Source: Magnetospirillum sp. WYHS-4 (lineage in GTDB: Bacteria > Pseudomonadota > Alphaproteobacteria > Rhodospirillales > GLO-3). Taken from it: a DNA stretch of 34,701 nt. Position 1 is the first letter of the stretch, and each line of letters begins with the position of its first letter. The stretch lies in contig JAMOBD010000032.1 in NCBI GenBank assembly GCA_039908345.1, positions 1 to 34,701 of the forward strand, written 5' to 3'. Below, piece after piece: positions 1 to 7,723 of the stretch. A model generated the notes under the pieces. It made no database searches, had not been told where the DNA came from, and was given only the letters and a program-made list of their open reading frames with translations. Made by a program: the position numbers and the translations under genes.

Positions 1-126
1 CGGATATTTTTCCGATGGGTATGGGGCCCACGTGCCGGCTCTTTTCTGGGCGTCGCTGGGGGCAAGGCTGTCAAGTTTCGGCTTGCCGATAGTTTCAGAT
101 ATCCGGTTTGGGGTGGCATTGGTGTA

Positions 127-795
127 ATGAAGCGGCTGAACCTGGAGAATCTGCACATCCTGGTTGTCGATGATAACGCATTCATGCGCAATCTGATGTC
201 GGTTATTTTAAAGGGACTTCGGGTCGGTCGGGTGCAGATCGCCGATAACGTGGATGGCGGCCTGGATATCGTTAAGAGATTTGCAGTGGACATCGCCTTC
301 GTCGATTGGAACATGCCCACACGGGACGGTCTGGATTTTGTCCGCACCGTTCGCCAGGGCGGCGGCGGAATCGCACCGTTCCTTCCCGTCATCATGCTGA
401 CCGGACATACCGAACAGAACCGGGTGATCGAGGCACGGGATGCCGGAGTCGACGAGTTTCTGGCCAAGCCCATTTCGGTTTCGTCGGTCTACCGTCGGAT
501 CTACTCGGTGATCGAACGCCGTCGCTCCTTTATCCGCACGGGAAGCTACTTCGGACCGGACCGTCGCCGTCACGATATCCCCATGTTCGCCGCGCTGAAA
601 CGGCGAAAGACCGACATCGAGGCCCCTGCCCCCATGATGCCCGTCCCCGAGACGATGCCCAGCATCGGCCTTGAAAGCAAGGCGCCCCCGGTGGAGAAGC
701 CGGTCAAGGAAGCGGTTTCCGAACGGCCTCGTCCCGACGACCCCAACGCGATGAGCCAGCGCGAGGTCGCGGCCAAACTCAGAAAGAAGCCGTAG
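127..795 (+). CDS. Stand-alone response regulator with C-terminal extension
   Basis: The protein has 222 residues. Residues 9-130 form a CheY-like receiver: acidic pair D15/D16, phospho-acceptor D60 in 'FVDWNMP', the switch Thr in 'MLTGHTE', and the Lys in 'FLAKP'. All catalytic positions are intact, so phosphorylation is expected. There is no DNA-binding or enzymatic output domain. A basic motif 'YFGPDRRRHD' follows the receiver, then about 70 residues rich in Pro, Ala and charged residues. The same 'FGPDRRR' tail occurs in the receiver at 7192-7695, so the two are paralogues of one subfamily of small receivers. The start ATG has only a weak purine-rich upstream stretch. The gene converges with the pseudo-receiver gene ending at 844. 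Partner kinase and output are not identifiable from the window. Confidence 0.9.
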   Translation: MKRLNLENLHILVVDDNAFMRNLMSVILKGLRVGRVQIADNVDGGLDIVKRFAVDIAFVDWNMPTRDGLDFVRTVRQGGGGIAPFLPVIMLTGHTEQNRVIEARDAGVDEFLAKPISVSSVYRRIYSVIERRRSFIRTGSYFGPDRRRHDIPMFAALKRRKTDIEAPAPMMPVPETMPSIGLESKAPPVEKPVKEAVSERPRPDDPNAMSQREVAAKLRKKP

Positions 796-843
796 CGCCC
801 CCCCAATGGCAGGCAGGGCGGGAATCCCCCGGAAAGACGGCGA

Positions 844-2307
844 TCACCGTTTGCCGGGACTCCGCCTCGAACGCAAGGCGTCGAGGAGTTGATCCGAGGA
901 AAGAGCCCGCGTGGATGCTGGGACTTCGGGCGAGGGCCCCGCCGGCGGCGCAAGAGCTCCCGCGGAGGCCGCTTGTTGTTCCTCCCGCAACATCGCCAGG
1001 AGAGGGGCCTCGGGGATGGGAGGCAGAGGATCGACCGACGTGTCCGGCCATCCCCCCTCCGCCCCACGCATTGCCCCCATGAGCGGGTCATGCCCCGGCG
1101 AGGCGGGCGAAAAGGATGGGGACGCCGAAGCCGCGGGAGCGGAAGGCGGCCGGCCCGGCATCGCCAACGGAGGCGGCGGCGCCGTCGTGTCCGCCCCTCG
1201 CAGCCGAGCCAGGAGTTGGTCCTGAGATTGTGGAATGGTGGGCTGCGGCGGCGGCGAGGGGGGAGCCGGTATCGGTGACGGCGTTGGCGGGGTGGCCGGC
1301 TTGGGTGGAGGCGGTTCGGCGGGGGCCGGCTTGGGTGGAGGCGGTTCGGCGGGGGCCGGCACGGGCGGAGGCGGTTCGGGAGCAGCAGCCGCCGACGGAG
1401 GCGCCTCGGGGACGTTCGGCTTCGGGACAGGCTTTGCGGGTGCCGACGCGGGAGAATCCGGCGGTCGCCCGGCGGCGGGCGTTACGGGGGAAACCGAAGA
1501 CTCATCCGGCGGCACGGATGGAGCGGGAGCCGGCCTGACGGGCCCGCCCGGAGCGTCCAAATTTCCTGTCTCCCTTCCCTTGGTCGCGGCGGCATCGCGA
1601 TCCGCCTTCGTTTTCGCCACGAATTCGGCCAGTTTCTGAATGGAAAGCTTCGATTGCCCCTGTGGCGGAACGGAAGAAGCGGGACTGGCCGCAGGAGGTG
1701 CCGGAAGCGACCCATCGGCTTCTTCACGATCCGCAGGTGCCGGGGAAACGGGCGCGACATCGACGGCGGGTCCTGCCGGAGACTCCTCGGCCGCCTCGAT
1801 GTCCTCGTCTTCCGGCGGCGCCCCGGGTGAGGATGGAGAGGCATTCCCGGAACGTCTCCGGCTATTTACCGGCATGAGGGTCTGGCGGGAGGAGTACAGT
1901 CGGTGGCTGACATCCGGCCTTCGCGGAGCGCCATCGGGACTGCCGCAAAGACGCCGAAGCACGCGGAGCAGATCCTGGGATCTGCCGTGGCTTCCGATCA
2001 TCTCGTCGACCCCGGCTTCCTTGGCGGTCTCCATGAATTCGATGCCGATATCGGCCTGATCCGCGATCAATACGACGATTCCGGAAAATCCGTTCCGGCG
2101 CGCCTGCTTCACGAACTCCATGCCGTTGGCCGGCGGCAAGAAGGCATTGCAGATCACGATGTCGATGGGAATCTTGGAAAGCTTATCGAGGGCGTCGGAC
2201 GACGAACGGCTTTGAACGACGGACGACACCTTTGCCGCCCGCAGGAACAGAAGTAGGGAGGGGTCGGGAGACGCGTAGAGAATCCGTTTTTCGGTTAGGT
2301 CGTACAA
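844..2307 (-). CDS. Pseudo-receiver protein with long proline-rich C-terminal region
   Basis: The protein has 487 residues. Residues 8-125 have the fold pattern of a receiver, but the catalytic positions are lost: the acidic pair reads 'SPDP', the phospho-acceptor position is Asn in 'VICNAFLPPANG', and the Lys region reads 'MIGSHGRS'. This domain cannot be phosphorylated in the usual way. From about residue 150 to the end the chain is Pro/Ala-rich and low in complexity, with decapeptide repeats of the type PAPAEPPPPK and short conserved-looking islands ('QLLARLRGAD', 'DQLLDALRSRRS'). The only start before the upstream in-frame stop is TTG at 2307, with AGGA 9-12 bases ahead. It lies 39 bases after the pentapeptide-repeat gene and is probably cotranscribed with it. 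I infer a scaffold or protein-interaction role; the function is unknown. Confidence 0.8.
   Translation of the reverse strand: MYDLTEKRILYASPDPSLLLFLRAAKVSSVVQSRSSSDALDKLSKIPIDIVICNAFLPPANGMEFVKQARRNGFSGIVVLIADQADIGIEFMETAKEAGVDEMIGSHGRSQDLLRVLRRLCGSPDGAPRRPDVSHRLYSSRQTLMPVNSRRRSGNASPSSPGAPPEDEDIEAAEESPAGPAVDVAPVSPAPADREEADGSLPAPPAASPASSVPPQGQSKLSIQKLAEFVAKTKADRDAAATKGRETGNLDAPGGPVRPAPAPSVPPDESSVSPVTPAAGRPPDSPASAPAKPVPKPNVPEAPPSAAAAPEPPPPVPAPAEPPPPKPAPAEPPPPKPATPPTPSPIPAPPSPPPQPTIPQSQDQLLARLRGADTTAPPPPLAMPGRPPSAPAASASPSFSPASPGHDPLMGAMRGAEGGWPDTSVDPLPPIPEAPLLAMLREEQQAASAGALAPPAGPSPEVPASTRALSSDQLLDALRSRRSPGKR
1294..1383. repeat. 30-bp tandem repeat inside the proline-rich coding region
   Basis: Two exact 30-base units (1294-1323 and 1324-1353) are followed by a third imperfect unit (1354-1383). 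The unit length is a multiple of three, so each copy adds one decapeptide of the PAPAEPPPPK type on the minus strand. Copy number could change by slippage without breaking the frame. Confidence 0.85.
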
Positions 2308-2346
2308 TAGCCCCGATCCTCGCGAACCTTGCCGGTGCCCGGCATC

Positions 2347-3615
2347 CTACACGCCGGGAGCCTGACCCGCATCAAGCGATCTTGTGGGAAGGACCTGATA
2401 GCAGACGGCATCAACCTCGGTTCCCTTGTCATCGCCCATGAGCTTCCAGGCACGCTGCACCTTGACGAACTCGAACGGAGCCCCCTCCGCCAATAGACGG
2501 GAATGAAGTTCCTCGAGAACCAGGACTTCTCCCCGCTGCCCGATCGGATCGAGTCGCGCGTTCGGCGCGATCGAGTTGAGGATCAATTCCACATTATCGG
2601 TATCCATGTCGCGACGCACGGTAATTTCACCCCAGTTGACGCCCGCATAGGAATGAACGCCGAGCTTGCCCAAGACCGTCAGATAATTGGTCGCGTGAAT
2701 CAATGCCGCCACGGAATTTTGAAACGTCATGACGATCACGTCGCCCGCCAACGCCTCGGCGGCGGCGCCCTCGACATGCCGGACATTGGTATCGTACCGC
2801 CGAAGCAGCCCGAGGAATTCCTGCTTTTCCTTCGGCGTGCGCCTGGCGAAGCCCACCACATGAAACAACAGGATGGCCGCATCGCGCGTCTCGTAAGTGA
2901 AGTAGGCCCGGTCGTCTTCCGGAACCTCGTCGACGGGATATTCGTCGACGGAAGGGGGCTCTTCCGGAACGGGAACCTCCGGCGCCGGGGGCCGCACCGG
3001 CTCCAGTGCTTTGGGTGGTGGCGGGGCCCGTCGATCCTGGATCGACGGGCGGTCGAGAACGGTGGCCGTAAGATTGGCGCCGTCGAACTTGGCACCGCTG
3101 ATCTCGGCGCCCGCCAGGTTCGCCCCCTGAAGGTCCGCCTCGCGCAGATCGGCCCCCGCGAGAATGGAATTCGCCAGATTGGCGCCCGACAGCAACGCTC
3201 CGGACAGCCTCGCGCCCGACAGGACGGCACCGTACATGTCGGCCCCCGTAAGATTCACCTTGCCGACCAGCGCGGCGCCGGACAGGTTGGCCCGCCGCAA
3301 AATCGTACCGGACAGGTTGGCCCTGAGCAGATAGGCTCCCGCCATGTTGGCGCCCTCCATCTTGGCGCCGCCCAGGTTGACTTCCTCGAGATTGGCTCCC
3401 GACAGATTGGCGAGCGTGCAATCCGCCCCGCTCAAATCGGCCCTCTTGAGATTGGCGAGCGGCATGAGGACACCGCCGAGATTCATCCCCGCGAGCTTGG
3501 CTTCCTCAAGATCGGCTTGCGCGAGATCGGGCACGACATCAGGCTCGCGCTCGCGCCAAGCATTCCACTTCTCCGCTCCCTGGGCGATGTTCTGTAGATG
3601 TCGGATATTCGGCAT
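2347..3615 (-). CDS. Pentapeptide-repeat protein fused to a degenerate class III nucleotide-cyclase-like domain
   Basis: The protein has 422 residues. About residues 30-190 are a near-continuous run of pentapeptide repeats (A-[D/N/K]-L-x-x, for example 'ADLREADLQGANLAGAEISG'), which should fold as a right-handed quadrilateral beta-helix. A Pro-rich linker follows. About residues 235-410 resemble a class III adenylyl/guanylyl cyclase homology domain: 'LLFHVVGFAR' at the first metal-site strand, 'AGDVIVMTF' at the second, 'GVNWGEITV', and 'APNARLDPIGQRGEVLV'. The first metal-binding Asp is His ('FHVVGF') while the second Asp is kept, so catalysis is doubtful. ATG at 3615 is chosen over the GTG one codon upstream because GGGGAG lies 4 bases before it. 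It is followed by the pseudo-receiver gene. The protein is probably cytosolic; the function is unknown. Confidence 0.8.
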   Translation of the reverse strand: MPNIRHLQNIAQGAEKWNAWREREPDVVPDLAQADLEEAKLAGMNLGGVLMPLANLKRADLSGADCTLANLSGANLEEVNLGGAKMEGANMAGAYLLRANLSGTILRRANLSGAALVGKVNLTGADMYGAVLSGARLSGALLSGANLANSILAGADLREADLQGANLAGAEISGAKFDGANLTATVLDRPSIQDRRAPPPPKALEPVRPPAPEVPVPEEPPSVDEYPVDEVPEDDRAYFTYETRDAAILLFHVVGFARRTPKEKQEFLGLLRRYDTNVRHVEGAAAEALAGDVIVMTFQNSVAALIHATNYLTVLGKLGVHSYAGVNWGEITVRRDMDTDNVELILNSIAPNARLDPIGQRGEVLVLEELHSRLLAEGAPFEFVKVQRAWKLMGDDKGTEVDAVCYQVLPTRSLDAGQAPGV

Positions 3616-3618
3616 CAC

Positions 3619-3919
3619 GCTCCCCGTCCGGGAAAAAGGCGAGGACCGAACGGCCCCCCCCCGGAAGCCGGCCCGAACTCCGGCCGGCCAATACTATCAA
3701 CGGGCCTCGGGTCCGGTCAATTTCAGATCGGCACCCCCCGCGCCCCCACCCGGACATCTTCATACATCTCATTGATATAAAGCGTCTTTCCCGTCATCCA
3801 AGGACGGCATCGGGTGACTGCGTCAAGCGTTATGCCAATCCATGCGGGAAGAAAGCCGACGGCGTATCCGGCCGAATCGCCACCTCATTCTTCGCACCAA
3901 TGAATCCCCGATCAGATCC
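3619..3919. other. Intergenic region without a gene
   Basis: About 300 bases lie between the hemerythrin stop and the pentapeptide-repeat gene. It holds a 7-bp GC hairpin (arms 3667-3673 and 3682-3688) just downstream of a possible promoter and inside the predicted leader of the pentapeptide gene, and a small 5-bp dyad near 3791-3807. I see no convincing coding sequence or strong terminator. Confidence 0.6.
3693..3720 (-). promoter_or_regulatory. Possible promoter of the pentapeptide/pseudo-receiver pair
   Basis: On the minus strand TTGACC (3720-3715) is followed after 16 bases by GATAGT (3698-3693). Each hexamer is close to the housekeeping consensus. The predicted start lies about 70 bases before the ATG, and the leader would begin with the 3667-3688 hairpin. 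This is pattern matching only. Confidence 0.3.
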
Positions 3920-4441
3920 TCATTTCGCGCCGTACATTGGCGAAGCCGCGGAAAAGCCGATCGTATCGTCGCATCCCCTTTCGAAGAACAGGTCGGCAAG
4001 TTCGTCCATGACCCGGCGGTTGGCTTCCGCGATCTCATACTCCTTCCCGACCATGAACGGGACATAGCGATGGTCCTCGATCTTGATGTGGTTGAACAGC
4101 CAGGATTTCATTAGGTCCAGAACGTCGCTGGCGTTCACCGCGGATGGGGCCGCGGCATGCAGGGCGAGTAGCTCGCCCAGGCGGGCCTTGAAGCGTTCGT
4201 GCACGCGCACATGGGCGTCCAGTCCGGGATACCCCACCGCGGCCATCAGATACTCTTCGCGGAGGAAATGGTACTTGGCATATTCCGTCAAGGCGGTCAG
4301 CACGCTGGCGACGCTCTCGACTCCGTGGTCGCCTTCGATGGCGTCGTCGAGAAGATTGATCAGCGCGACAAGGGTCTGGTGGTCAAGATCGATCTCGACC
4401 ACGCCGACGCTCAGATCATCGGTAAAAAGCAATTCTCCCAC
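3920..4441 (-). CDS. Bacteriohemerythrin
   Basis: A single-domain hemerythrin of 173 residues that should bind O2 at a non-haem di-iron site in the cytoplasm. All seven ligands are visible: H21, H58 and E62 in HxxxE, H77 and H81 in HxxxH, and H118 and D123 in HxxxxD. GTG at 4441 is chosen as start because GGAAGGAG lies 7 bases upstream; an open frame extends to a GTG at 4477 but that would add residues not typical of the family. The C-terminus has a roughly 40-residue extension beyond the four-helix bundle. It lies downstream of feoB on the same strand, separated by a strong hairpin, and a paralogue lies at 7761-8273. The likely role is oxygen storage or sensing linked to iron; the specific job is inference. 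Confidence 0.92.
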   Translation of the reverse strand: MGELLFTDDLSVGVVEIDLDHQTLVALINLLDDAIEGDHGVESVASVLTALTEYAKYHFLREEYLMAAVGYPGLDAHVRVHERFKARLGELLALHAAAPSAVNASDVLDLMKSWLFNHIKIEDHRYVPFMVGKEYEIAEANRRVMDELADLFFERGCDDTIGFSAASPMYGAK

Positions 4442-4537
4442 CGCACCGCTCCTTCCCCACCGGAGACTTTCCCCCACATTGTCACGTAATGATGAAAGGG
4501 ACCGCCGTCAACAGGTGGCGCAACGGAATCTGCCCCA

Positions 4538-4569
4538 CGCGCCCCGCCCCATTTTCGGGGCGGGGCGCG
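4538..4569 (-). terminator. 13-bp perfect GC hairpin downstream of feoB
   Basis: The arms 4538-4550 and 4557-4569 are perfectly complementary, almost all G and C, around a 6-base loop ATTTTC. It lies about 80 bases after the feoB stop and about 100 bases before the hemerythrin start. No T-tract follows on the minus strand, so it may be an RNA-end stabiliser or an imperfect terminator rather than a classical one. Confidence 0.55.
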
Positions 4570-4648
4570 GGCCCGCATCAAGGATCAACCCGGACGCGCA
4601 TTGTCGGGAATATCCCTTTCTTCGCACGCGGGAACGAGGCGATATGGA

Positions 4649-6760
4649 TCAGAATATCAGGAGACCGACATGGCGGACGATCAGAGCCAATATCCATGCG
4701 AAAACGAACGAGTAGCCGACAGAGAAGGCCGCCCATCCCCAACGCCCCGACTCGCGGCCGATGACGGCGATGGTGGCGAGGCATGGGGCGTAGAGCAGGG
4801 TAAAGATCATGAAGGCCAGGGCCGTCGACGTCGACATCGCCGCCGCCAAGGCTTTGGTCAGGTCCACCGATTCCTTTTCCTGGGCGAAAATCACCGCGTA
4901 GGTGGCCACGACCACCTCCTTGGCCACGAACCCCGTGAGAGCGGCCGCCGTTTCCCGCCACGAGAACCCCAGCGGCTCGAGCACCGGTGCCACGAGGTGG
5001 GAAACAACCCCAAGGTAGCTCTTTTCCAGCTTTTCCTGAGCCTGAACGGCCTTCAGCTTGTTGAGCGCCAGGGTATTTTCCTCGCTGGCCGGCTGCGCTT
5101 CGACCGCGGCGATGGCGGTCTCGAAGTCCTGGGAATAGGCGATGTCGCGCGGGAATTCCTGCAGGAACCAGATCACGATCGACCCCACCAGGATGACACC
5201 CGTCACCTTGGCGATGAAACCCTGGGCGCTGTCCCACATGTGGTGCAGGACCGAATGCAGGGTCGGCAGACGGTAGGGCGGGAGTTCCATGACATAGGCC
5301 TCGCCACCGCTGCCGGGAATGATCCGGTTCAGCAGCACCGCCGACAGCATCGCCGCGGCGATGGAAAGCATGTAGATGCCGAAGACCACGGTTCCCGCCG
5401 CCTCGGCGAAGAAGGCGCCGGCGAACAGGATGAACACCGGCAGGCGGGCCGAGCAATTCATGAACGGCGCGATCAGCATGGCGATCAATCGTGCCCGCGG
5501 ATTGGTGATGACGCGCGTCGCCATCACGGCGGGAACGTTACACCCGAATCCGGCGACCATGGGGATCAAGGTGGTGCCGTGCAGGCCCACCCCATGCATC
5601 AGGCGATCCATGAGGAAGCTGGCGCGGGCGATGTAGCCGGTACCGCTCAGCACGGCCATGAAGAAGAACAGGATGACGATGTTCGGCAGGAAAACGATGG
5701 TCCCGCCCACGCCGGCGATGACGCCATTGACGATCAGGTCGCGGGCCATTCCTTCGGGCATCGCCGATTCGACTCCCTGGGAGATGGCCTCGACCCCCGC
5801 CTTGATCCAATCGGTCGGCACGGAACCTAAGGAAAACGTCGTCTCGAACATCACCCACAAGATGGCGAGCAGGAGAGGAAGGCCCAGCGTGCGGTGGAGG
5901 AAAATTCCGTCAAGGGCCTTGGTCATCTTGAAGCTGGTGGTAGGCTCGTTGTCCTGGTGACGCACCTCGGAAAGCAAGCCATGGGCGAAGGCGAACCGCG
6001 CCGACGCGAACATCATGGCCGGGTCCTCGTCGTGTTCGTGAACGAGGGCCTCCCGCTCCCGCAGGATTTCGCCAATCAGCGTCTCGTGATTGCTTTCGCG
6101 ACGGACGATCTCGTCGTCTCCTTCCAGCAGCTTGATCGCAAGCCAGCGCGACTGGGCCGGAGACAATTCGTGAGGGTGCAGCTTCTCGAGGTGCTCCTGG
6201 ACACGGACGATCGCCTGCTCCAGGTGCTTGTCGTAGTGGAGGCGGATGGGAAGACGGGCCGACGACGTGGCGTAATCGACAATGGCGTCGAGCAGTTCCG
6301 AGACGCCCTCGTCCTTAATGGCGCAGGTCTCCAAGACCGGGGAATCGAGCGCCGATGCCAGCGTCTGTGTATCGATGCGAATACCCGCCCGGCGGGCTTC
6401 ATCCTTCATGTTCAAAACGGTGATGCGCGGGATGCCGGACTCGATCAGCTGCGTGGTCAGAAACAGGCCGCGATCCAACTGCCCGGCGTCCAGCACATTG
6501 ACCACGATGTCGGGCGGTTCCGTATTCAGATATTCGCATCCCGGCCGATCGTCGGCCGCCCCGGAAGACAGGGAATAGATGCCCGGAACGTCGACGATGT
6601 TGATCTCGACCCCTCGATGGGACACCTTGCGGGCGACCTTGGAAGCCGTCACACGGGGATAATTGGCGACGCTTTCCCTGGCTCCGGTCAAGCAGTTCAG
6701 CAAACTGGTCACGCCAGCGTTCGGGTTGCCCACCAGGGCAACCGTGACGGTCGAGCTCAT
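4649..6760 (-). CDS. feoB: Ferrous iron transporter FeoB with altered P-loop
   Basis: The protein has 703 residues and is the inner-membrane Fe(II) permease of the Feo system. The N-terminal G domain shows G1 'GNPNAGVTS' (11-19), G2 around T38 in 'NYPRVT', G3 'DVPG' (57-60) and G4 'NMKD' (117-120). The usual G1 lysine is valine (V17, codon GTG), which is odd because this lysine contacts the GTP phosphates. The membrane part has the two Gate motifs, with 'GFGCNVPAVMATR' and 'PFMNCSARLPV', so the permease looks intact. It starts 35 bases after feoA and is surely cotranscribed with it; no feoC is visible. It is probably Fur-controlled through the feoA promoter. GTPase function may be weakened or rely on other contacts. 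Confidence 0.95.
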   Translation of the reverse strand: MSSTVTVALVGNPNAGVTSLLNCLTGARESVANYPRVTASKVARKVSHRGVEINIVDVPGIYSLSSGAADDRPGCEYLNTEPPDIVVNVLDAGQLDRGLFLTTQLIESGIPRITVLNMKDEARRAGIRIDTQTLASALDSPVLETCAIKDEGVSELLDAIVDYATSSARLPIRLHYDKHLEQAIVRVQEHLEKLHPHELSPAQSRWLAIKLLEGDDEIVRRESNHETLIGEILREREALVHEHDEDPAMMFASARFAFAHGLLSEVRHQDNEPTTSFKMTKALDGIFLHRTLGLPLLLAILWVMFETTFSLGSVPTDWIKAGVEAISQGVESAMPEGMARDLIVNGVIAGVGGTIVFLPNIVILFFFMAVLSGTGYIARASFLMDRLMHGVGLHGTTLIPMVAGFGCNVPAVMATRVITNPRARLIAMLIAPFMNCSARLPVFILFAGAFFAEAAGTVVFGIYMLSIAAAMLSAVLLNRIIPGSGGEAYVMELPPYRLPTLHSVLHHMWDSAQGFIAKVTGVILVGSIVIWFLQEFPRDIAYSQDFETAIAAVEAQPASEENTLALNKLKAVQAQEKLEKSYLGVVSHLVAPVLEPLGFSWRETAAALTGFVAKEVVVATYAVIFAQEKESVDLTKALAAAMSTSTALAFMIFTLLYAPCLATIAVIGRESGRWGWAAFSVGYSFVFAWILALIVRHVGLLIF

Positions 6761-6795
6761 CGGTCGAGTCCCTCTATTCGGAATGGAATCTGGAG

Positions 6796-7074
6796 CTATT
6801 TCAGGCGAACCAGGATCGCCCGCGCTTCCTTGCCGCGAAGACCGAGCGGATAGCCCTTGACGATATAGGTGCGCGGGTCGCCTAGCGGCGCCGTGCGATC
6901 GATCCTGACGTCGGCATCGCGCACCATGCCCAGCGACATCATGCGCCGCTTGAACACCGGGTCCGGGCTCTCGATGGAGACGACGACCCCCGCCTGTTCC
7001 GGCCCCAAATCCGCGAGAGTGAGGAGATTGTCCACGCCGCCACTTCCCTTCGAAACATCCGCCCGCATGACCAT
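6796..7074 (-). CDS. feoA: Ferrous iron transport protein FeoA
   Basis: The protein has 92 residues. This small SH3-like cytosolic protein works with FeoB in Fe(II) uptake. The C-terminal half contains the family pattern 'RRMMSLGMVRDADVRI' and ends 'LRGKEARAILVRLK'. The frame is open up to 7146, but that region contains the promoter and Fur-like box. The ATG at 7074 has an AGGGAG ribosome-binding site about 6 bases upstream and is taken as the true start; an ATG two codons later is an alternative. It is the first gene of the feoAB operon. Confidence 0.9.
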   Translation of the reverse strand: MVMRADVSKGSGGVDNLLTLADLGPEQAGVVVSIESPDPVFKRRMMSLGMVRDADVRIDRTAPLGDPRTYIVKGYPLGLRGKEARAILVRLK

Positions 7075-7125
7075 ACAGCTCCCTTTGTCTCTGACCAGAC
7101 CCGTCGGCGACTGCCGTCCTGGAAT

Positions 7126-7144
7126 GATAGCGACAATAATTATC
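7126..7144. promoter_or_regulatory. Fur-like iron box upstream of feoA
   Basis: The 19-base minus-strand site GATAATTATTGTCGCTATC matches the classical Fur box in 14 of 19 positions. It covers the -10 element of the feoA promoter, the position expected for iron-dependent repression. Other alphaproteobacterial iron regulators with AT-rich sites cannot be excluded. Confidence 0.65.
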
Positions 7145-7160
7145 ATCTTGCCGCTGTCAA
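7133..7160 (-). promoter_or_regulatory. feoAB promoter
   Basis: A perfect -35 TTGACA (7160-7155) is followed by a 16-base spacer and -10 TATTGT (7138-7133). The predicted start is near 7126, about 50 bases before the feoA ATG. The overlap with the Fur-like box supports iron control. Confidence 0.6.
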
Positions 7161-7191
7161 GCCCAAACTGGCTGGCCCTTCGTCGTGGCGG

Positions 7192-7695
7192 TCATGGGTG
7201 GCTCTTGCGACGCTCTCTTCCACGATAGGCCGCATCATGGCGGCGGCGGCGGTCGGGACCGAAGAAGTCCTTCGCCCGGACGAAGGGACGCGGTCGCAGA
7301 ATCACGGCGGCCAGACGGCTGTAGAGGCCCTTTGCCGTCACGGGCTTGACCAGAAACTCGTTGATGCCGGCGTTAAGAGCCGCCAGCACCCGATGTTGTT
7401 CCGAATGCCCCGTCACCATGACGATGGGAGTATACGGGTTCACGCTGTCCGGATCGGATCGGATATTGTGCGCGAAGGTGATTCCGTCCATCTCCGGCAT
7501 GTTCCAGTTGGTGATGATGATGTCCGGAGAAAAGCCGCCGCGGAGCACCTCAAGAGCCTGAACCCCATTTTCGGCCTCGCGTATGTTGCGGCAATGAAAC
7601 GCAGACAAGACCGTCTTTGTGATACTCCGCATGAACTGGTTATCGTCGACTACCAGCATCCTAAGGAAAGACAGGTCAAGGCTAGTCGAATTCAT
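7192..7695 (-). CDS. Stand-alone receiver with Asp-to-Asn phospho-acceptor
   Basis: A 167-residue CheY-like protein. The acidic pair D17/D18, the Thr in 'MVTGHSE' and the Lys in 'FLVKP' are kept, but the phospho-acceptor is N63 in 'IITNWNMPEMDG' (codon AAC). The remaining pocket is therefore complete apart from the residue that accepts phosphate. The tail 'FFGPDRRRRHD' matches that of the intact receiver at 127-795. The gene follows the hemerythrin at 7761-8273 on the same strand by 65 bases and may be cotranscribed with it. It could act as a constitutive or phosphorylation-independent binding partner; this is inference. Confidence 0.9.
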   Translation of the reverse strand: MNSTSLDLSFLRMLVVDDNQFMRSITKTVLSAFHCRNIREAENGVQALEVLRGGFSPDIIITNWNMPEMDGITFAHNIRSDPDSVNPYTPIVMVTGHSEQHRVLAALNAGINEFLVKPVTAKGLYSRLAAVILRPRPFVRAKDFFGPDRRRRHDAAYRGRERRKSHP

Positions 7696-7723
7696 GGCAT
7701 GGGATCCTCGTCCCGTACGCTAG

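Noticed and set aside
99-105. ATATCCG matching CGGATAT at the left edge as an inverted repeat
   Set aside because: Seven bases, 91 bases apart, at the window edge; likely chance.
2503-3597. Plus-strand frame opposite the pentapeptide-repeat gene, apparently repetitive
   Set aside because: The apparent repeats are the antisense of the pentapeptide repeats.
3776-3840. Short ATG-rich stretch near 3755-3772 (minus) as a small gene
   Set aside because: No ribosome-binding site and composition typical of intergenic DNA.
7075-7146. N-terminal extension of FeoA to 7146
   Set aside because: It would encode the Fur-like box and -10 element; the ATG at 7074 has a good ribosome-binding site.
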